Source: an uncultured Lentisphaeraceae bacterium (lineage in GTDB: Bacteria; Verrucomicrobiota; Kiritimatiellia; RFP12; DVOR01). Taken from it: a DNA stretch of 8,549 nucleotides. Positions 5,745-8,549 of the stretch are shown piece by piece (positions within the stretch are counted from its first letter, which is position 1; each line of letters opens with the position of its first letter). Location: positions 1 through 8,549 of the forward strand of contig CAMGJH010000024.1 in assembly GCA_946056345.1 (NCBI GenBank), read 5' to 3'. The notes below the pieces were generated by a model. It was not told the DNA's origin. It saw only the letters and a program-made list of their open reading frames with translations, and did not search any database. The position numbers were made by a program, and so were the translations under genes.

Positions 5745-7135
5745 GCGAACCCGAGGCGACAGGCGTGTGGCAGGTCGACTTCGCCGGCAAGCCCTGGCGG
5801 TTGAAGCCGGGCGAGCGTTGGGTCGTCACCGGGCCAATGGCCAGCGGCAAGACCTGGCTGGGCACGCAGTTGCAGCGCCAGGCGCCCGACGAAGTCGCCT
5901 TCGTCACCGTCGGTGCCCAGGCCGGCAGTGCCGGGACCGACTGGACCGGCGCACGCTACCACGCCTCGATTGAATACGACTTCCGAACCGTCGCCGAGTC
6001 CCTCACCTACGAGCGCGTCAACGGCATCTGCCCCTTCGAGGTTCGCCCCCCGGAGTTGGCCGAGCGTGATGCCTTCGCCAAACGCCTGGCGTGGGTGACC
6101 GAGGCGCTCTGCCTCGAGCCGCTCCTCGACCGTTGGACGGTGCAGCTGAGCAACGGCGAACAACGGCGCGTAATGCTCGCCCAGGCCATCCTCAAGGGCA
6201 CCCCGGTGCTCGTGTTGGATGACCCTTTCGCCGGGCTCGACCAGACCATGCGCGCCACGCTCCACCATGTGCTCGCCGCCCTGACCGAGGAGGGCCGGAC
6301 GCTGGTGGTGATGGTCCGCAACGAGGACGAGGTCCCCGCTGGCTTCACCCACCGTCTGCGCCTCAAAGCCGGGCGCATCGTCTCGCAAGGCCCCTGTCGC
6401 ACGGTGGCCGCTGCCGAAAAAGCACTCGCCTTCCCCCCCAATCCGCCCGCCCTTGACACGCCCGTGGTGCTTTCCGTGCAGGACTTGCGCCTCGACCTAG
6501 GTGGGCGCACGCTCTTTGGCGGCCTCAATTGGGAGGTGCACGCCGGCGAGCGCTGGGTCATCGTGGGCCCCAACGGCAGCGGCAAGACCACCCTCCTCTC
6601 GCTGATTACTGGCGACAACCCGATGGCCTACGCCTGCGACATCGAGCGCTTTGGCCTGCGCCCCGGCCCGGGCGTGCCCCTCTGGCAACTGCGCTCGCGA
6701 ATGGCCGCCGTCTCGCCCGAAGACCAGGTCTTCGCCGACCCCACCCAGACCGTTGGCACGCTCGTCTTCTCCGGGCTCTTCGACAAGGAGGGCCGCCGCA
6801 AGCGCCCCTCGGCCCGTCAACGCGAACGAGCCCACGCCCTGCTCGCGGCTCTCGGCCTCCACGAGCGGCTCCACGAGCCCCTCGGCGTGCTTTCGGCCGG
6901 GCTCGTCCGCTTGGCCCTGATCATCCGCGCACTGGTGGCCGAGCCCGAGCTCCTGCTCTTGGATGAGCTCTGTATGAACCTGGAAGCGCCCGAGCGCAAG
7001 AAGGTCCTGCGCCTTATCGACCGTTTGCTGGCCGATCTACCGCACCTCACCGTGCTCTGTATCGCCCATCGCGCCGACCACATCCCGCCCCACTTCAACC
7101 GCGTCCTGGTGCTCCACCCGGCCACCGCCGAATGA
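5741..7135 (+). CDS. Tandem ABC ATPase without membrane domain (ModF/PhrA-like)
   Basis: Seen: 464 residues holding two nucleotide-binding domains and no membrane segments, like ModF (about 490 residues). Domain 1: Walker A GPMASGKT (31-38), signature LSNGE (136-140), Walker B VLVLDDP (156-162). There the catalytic Glu position is Asp (D161) and the switch His is replaced by R193-N194. Domain 2: Walker A GPNGSGKT (276-283), signature LSAGL (384-388), Walker B LLLLDEL (404-410, D408-E409) and H443 as switch His. Its D-loop is NLE instead of the common GLD. ModF was linked by name to molybdate uptake but is not part of the transporter, and no other molybdate gene is here. Soluble tandem ABC proteins can instead act on ribosomes or DNA. 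The start overlaps the MarC stop (ATGA), so the two are probably co-translated. The substrate or target is unknown. Confidence 0.85.
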   Translation: MSEPEATGVWQVDFAGKPWRLKPGERWVVTGPMASGKTWLGTQLQRQAPDEVAFVTVGAQAGSAGTDWTGARYHASIEYDFRTVAESLTYERVNGICPFEVRPPELAERDAFAKRLAWVTEALCLEPLLDRWTVQLSNGEQRRVMLAQAILKGTPVLVLDDPFAGLDQTMRATLHHVLAALTEEGRTLVVMVRNEDEVPAGFTHRLRLKAGRIVSQGPCRTVAAAEKALAFPPNPPALDTPVVLSVQDLRLDLGGRTLFGGLNWEVHAGERWVIVGPNGSGKTTLLSLITGDNPMAYACDIERFGLRPGPGVPLWQLRSRMAAVSPEDQVFADPTQTVGTLVFSGLFDKEGRRKRPSARQRERAHALLAALGLHERLHEPLGVLSAGLVRLALIIRALVAEPELLLLDELCMNLEAPERKKVLRLIDRLLADLPHLTVLCIAHRADHIPPHFNRVLVLHPATAE

Positions 7136-7172
7136 AGCACTCGCCTCCTCTAACCCAACACCATCCCAGCTT

Positions 7173-8207
7173 ATGAACAACGACCAAACCCTCTTCGCCG
7201 GCAAGACCCTCCTCATCACCGGAGGCACCGGCAGCTTCGGCCACGCCGTCCTCAAGCGCTTCCTCAACACCGAGGTCAAGGAGATCCGCATCTTCTCGCG
7301 CGATGAGAAGAAGCAAGATGATATGCGCCACGCCCTGCAAAACCCCAAGGTCAAGTTCTACATCGGCAATATCCGCGACCGGCAGAGCGTCGATGGCGCA
7401 ATGGAAGGCGTGGACTACGTCTTCTCCGCCGCCGCCCTCAAGCAGGTGCCCAGTTGCGAGTTCTTCCCCCTCCAGGCCGTGGAGACGAATGTCCTGGGCA
7501 CAAACAATGTCATCGAGTCGGCCATCGCCCACGGCGTTGGGCGCGTGGTGGTGCTCTCCACCGACAAGGCCGCCTACCCCATCAACGCGATGGGCATCTC
7601 CAAGGCGATGATGGAGAAGGTGGCCATCGCCCGCGGCCGCAGTCTGGGCGCGGAAGCCAAGACCACGATTTGCTGCACGCGCTATGGCAACGTGATGGCC
7701 TCGCGCGGTTCGGTCATCCCGCTGTGGATTGAGCAAATCCGCTCGGGCGGCAACATCACGATGACAGACCCGAATATGACGCGCTTTATGATGACCCTGG
7801 AAGATGCCGTCGACCTGGTCATCTATGCCTGGCAGCACGGCCGCAACGGCGACCTCTTCGTCCAGAAGGCCCCGGCCGCCACCCTGAAGGTCCTCGCCGC
7901 CGCCCTCAAGGAGCTCTACCACGCCGACAACGAGGTCAAGGTCATCGGCACGCGCCACGGCGAAAAGCTCTACGAAACCCTCGTCACCCGCGAAGAGATG
8001 GCCCGCGCCGAGGATATGGGCGACTACTTCCGCATCCCCTGCGACACGCGCGACCTCAACTACGACAAATACTTCGTTGAAGGCTCCCACCACGCCTCCA
8101 CCGTGGAAGACTACCACTCCCACAACACCCAGCGCCTGGACGTGGAAGGGATGAAGCAGCTCCTCCTGCGCCTCCCCGAAGTGCGCGACGCGGTTGCCCG
8201 GGCCTAG
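7173..8207 (+). CDS. capE: UDP-GlcNAc 4,6-dehydratase (5-epimerizing), CapE/WbjB type
   Basis: First enzyme of UDP-L-FucNAc synthesis: dehydrates UDP-GlcNAc and inverts C5, giving a 4-keto-6-deoxy sugar for capsule or O-antigen. Seen: 344 residues, a short-chain dehydrogenase fold with the NAD(P) loop TGGTGSFG (16-23). Long stretches are as in Staphylococcus CapE: IRIFSRDEKKQDD (38-50), AAALKQVPSCEFFP (86-99), LSTDKAAYPINAMGISKAMM (128-147), MASRGSVIPL (175-184) and GTRHGEKLYETLVTREE (259-275). The usual catalytic YxxxK is replaced by M140-x3-K144, the known CapE variant, which argues for CapE rather than PseB/FlaA1. Start: ATG at 7173 fits the family N-terminus, although no Shine-Dalgarno sequence is visible in the 37-nt gap after the ABC gene. 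The cupin gene follows 2 nt after the stop. Confidence 0.93.
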   Translation: MNNDQTLFAGKTLLITGGTGSFGHAVLKRFLNTEVKEIRIFSRDEKKQDDMRHALQNPKVKFYIGNIRDRQSVDGAMEGVDYVFSAAALKQVPSCEFFPLQAVETNVLGTNNVIESAIAHGVGRVVVLSTDKAAYPINAMGISKAMMEKVAIARGRSLGAEAKTTICCTRYGNVMASRGSVIPLWIEQIRSGGNITMTDPNMTRFMMTLEDAVDLVIYAWQHGRNGDLFVQKAPAATLKVLAAALKELYHADNEVKVIGTRHGEKLYETLVTREEMARAEDMGDYFRIPCDTRDLNYDKYFVEGSHHASTVEDYHSHNTQRLDVEGMKQLLLRLPEVRDAVARA

Positions 8208-8209
8208 CA

Positions 8210-8549
8210 ATGCCCCGCGAGCGCCCCACCCTGCTCGACGGCGCGCGTTTCGATGACGCGCGCGGCTCGCTCGCCTGTTGCAACGGCTGCGACCTCGCCG
8301 AGCTCCGCCGCTTCTACGTTCTCACCCACCCCGACACCGCCACCATTCGCGGCTGGAACGCCCACCGCTTCGAGGCCAAGCGCTTCTTCTGCCTGCGCGG
8401 CGGCTTCGAGATTGCCCTCCTGCCCATGCGCGATTTCGCCCAGCCCGAAGCCGCCGGCGAACCCACCACCTTCCGCCTCGAGGCCACGCACCCCCGCCTC
8501 CTCTGCGCGCCTGCTGGCTACGCCAACGCCATCAAGGCCACCGAGCCTG
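8210..8549 (+). CDS. Cupin sugar epimerase (CapF C-terminal-like), cut by window edge
   Basis: Seen: 113 codons in an open frame from ATG 8210 to the right edge. The translation has an RmlC-like cupin pattern: RGSLACCNGCDL (18-29), RRFYVLTHPDTATIRGWNAH (33-52), FEAKRFFCLRGGFEIALL (54-71) and LCAPAGYANAIKATEP (98-113). This matches small stand-alone sugar epimerases of about 135-140 residues that accompany CapE in Bacteroides-type polysaccharide clusters, and the C-terminal cupin of CapF. Expected role: C3 epimerization of the CapE product on the way to UDP-L-FucNAc. It lies 2 nt after capE with no clear ribosome site, so coupling is likely. The C-terminus lies beyond the window. The exact epimerization is inferred from the neighbour, not from residues. 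Confidence 0.75.
   Translation, partial: MPRERPTLLDGARFDDARGSLACCNGCDLAELRRFYVLTHPDTATIRGWNAHRFEAKRFFCLRGGFEIALLPMRDFAQPEAAGEPTTFRLEATHPRLLCAPAGYANAIKATEP

Noticed and set aside
5690..6388. Minus-strand open frame opposite the first ABC domain
   Set aside because: It is a shadow of the ABC gene, whose Walker A, signature and Walker B motifs are clear on the plus strand.
7136..7172. Promoter or ribosome site for capE in the gap after the ABC gene
   Set aside because: The 37-nt gap shows no Shine-Dalgarno sequence and no -10/-35 pair that I can defend.
7095..8210. Long minus-strand open frame (371 codons) opposite capE
   Set aside because: It mirrors the capE frame and has no recognisable motif; capE matches its family end to end.

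Overview
The window comes from a GC-rich bacterium with a strong G/C bias at third codon positions. I see no gene that fixes the phylum. A hydrogenase-type iron-sulfur gene pair points to an anaerobic or fermentative lifestyle. An uncultured PVC-type lineage (for example Kiritimatiellota or Lentisphaerota) is only a guess.

Layout. On the minus strand at the left edge are two iron-sulfur genes that read leftward out of the window: a small thioredoxin-like [2Fe-2S] protein (719-961), then a protein with two [4Fe-4S] sites and part of an [FeFe]-hydrogenase domain (11-715). The second gene stops early and lacks the end of its domain. A gene-free stretch (962-1752) follows. It carries promoters at both ends and a nested set of repeats: an imperfect inverted repeat outside, two 74-bp GC-rich direct repeats, an AT-rich array of three 22-bp hairpin-forming repeats between them, and a second 22-bp tandem array.

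From 1753 to the right edge everything is on the plus strand: gpmI (phosphoglycerate mutase), an M24 aminopeptidase, folE (GTP cyclohydrolase I), a MarC-family membrane protein, a tandem ABC ATPase without membrane domains, capE (UDP-GlcNAc 4,6-dehydratase/5-epimerase) and the start of a cupin sugar epimerase. A large GC-rich stem-loop separates gpmI from the aminopeptidase. From there to the ABC gene the spacing is tight: a 7-nt overlap, a 21-nt gap, then a 4-nt ATGA overlap. The run mixes glycolysis, peptide turnover, folate or deazapurine precursor supply and membrane functions, so it looks like a co-transcribed housekeeping cluster rather than one pathway. The last two genes probably begin a surface-polysaccharide block making UDP-L-FucNAc, with the two halves of CapF encoded separately.

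The main second-look signals are the nested repeat block upstream of gpmI, marked avoidance of the tetranucleotide CATG visible in codon choice before Met, the truncated hydrogenase-like gene, and the detached CapF cupin.
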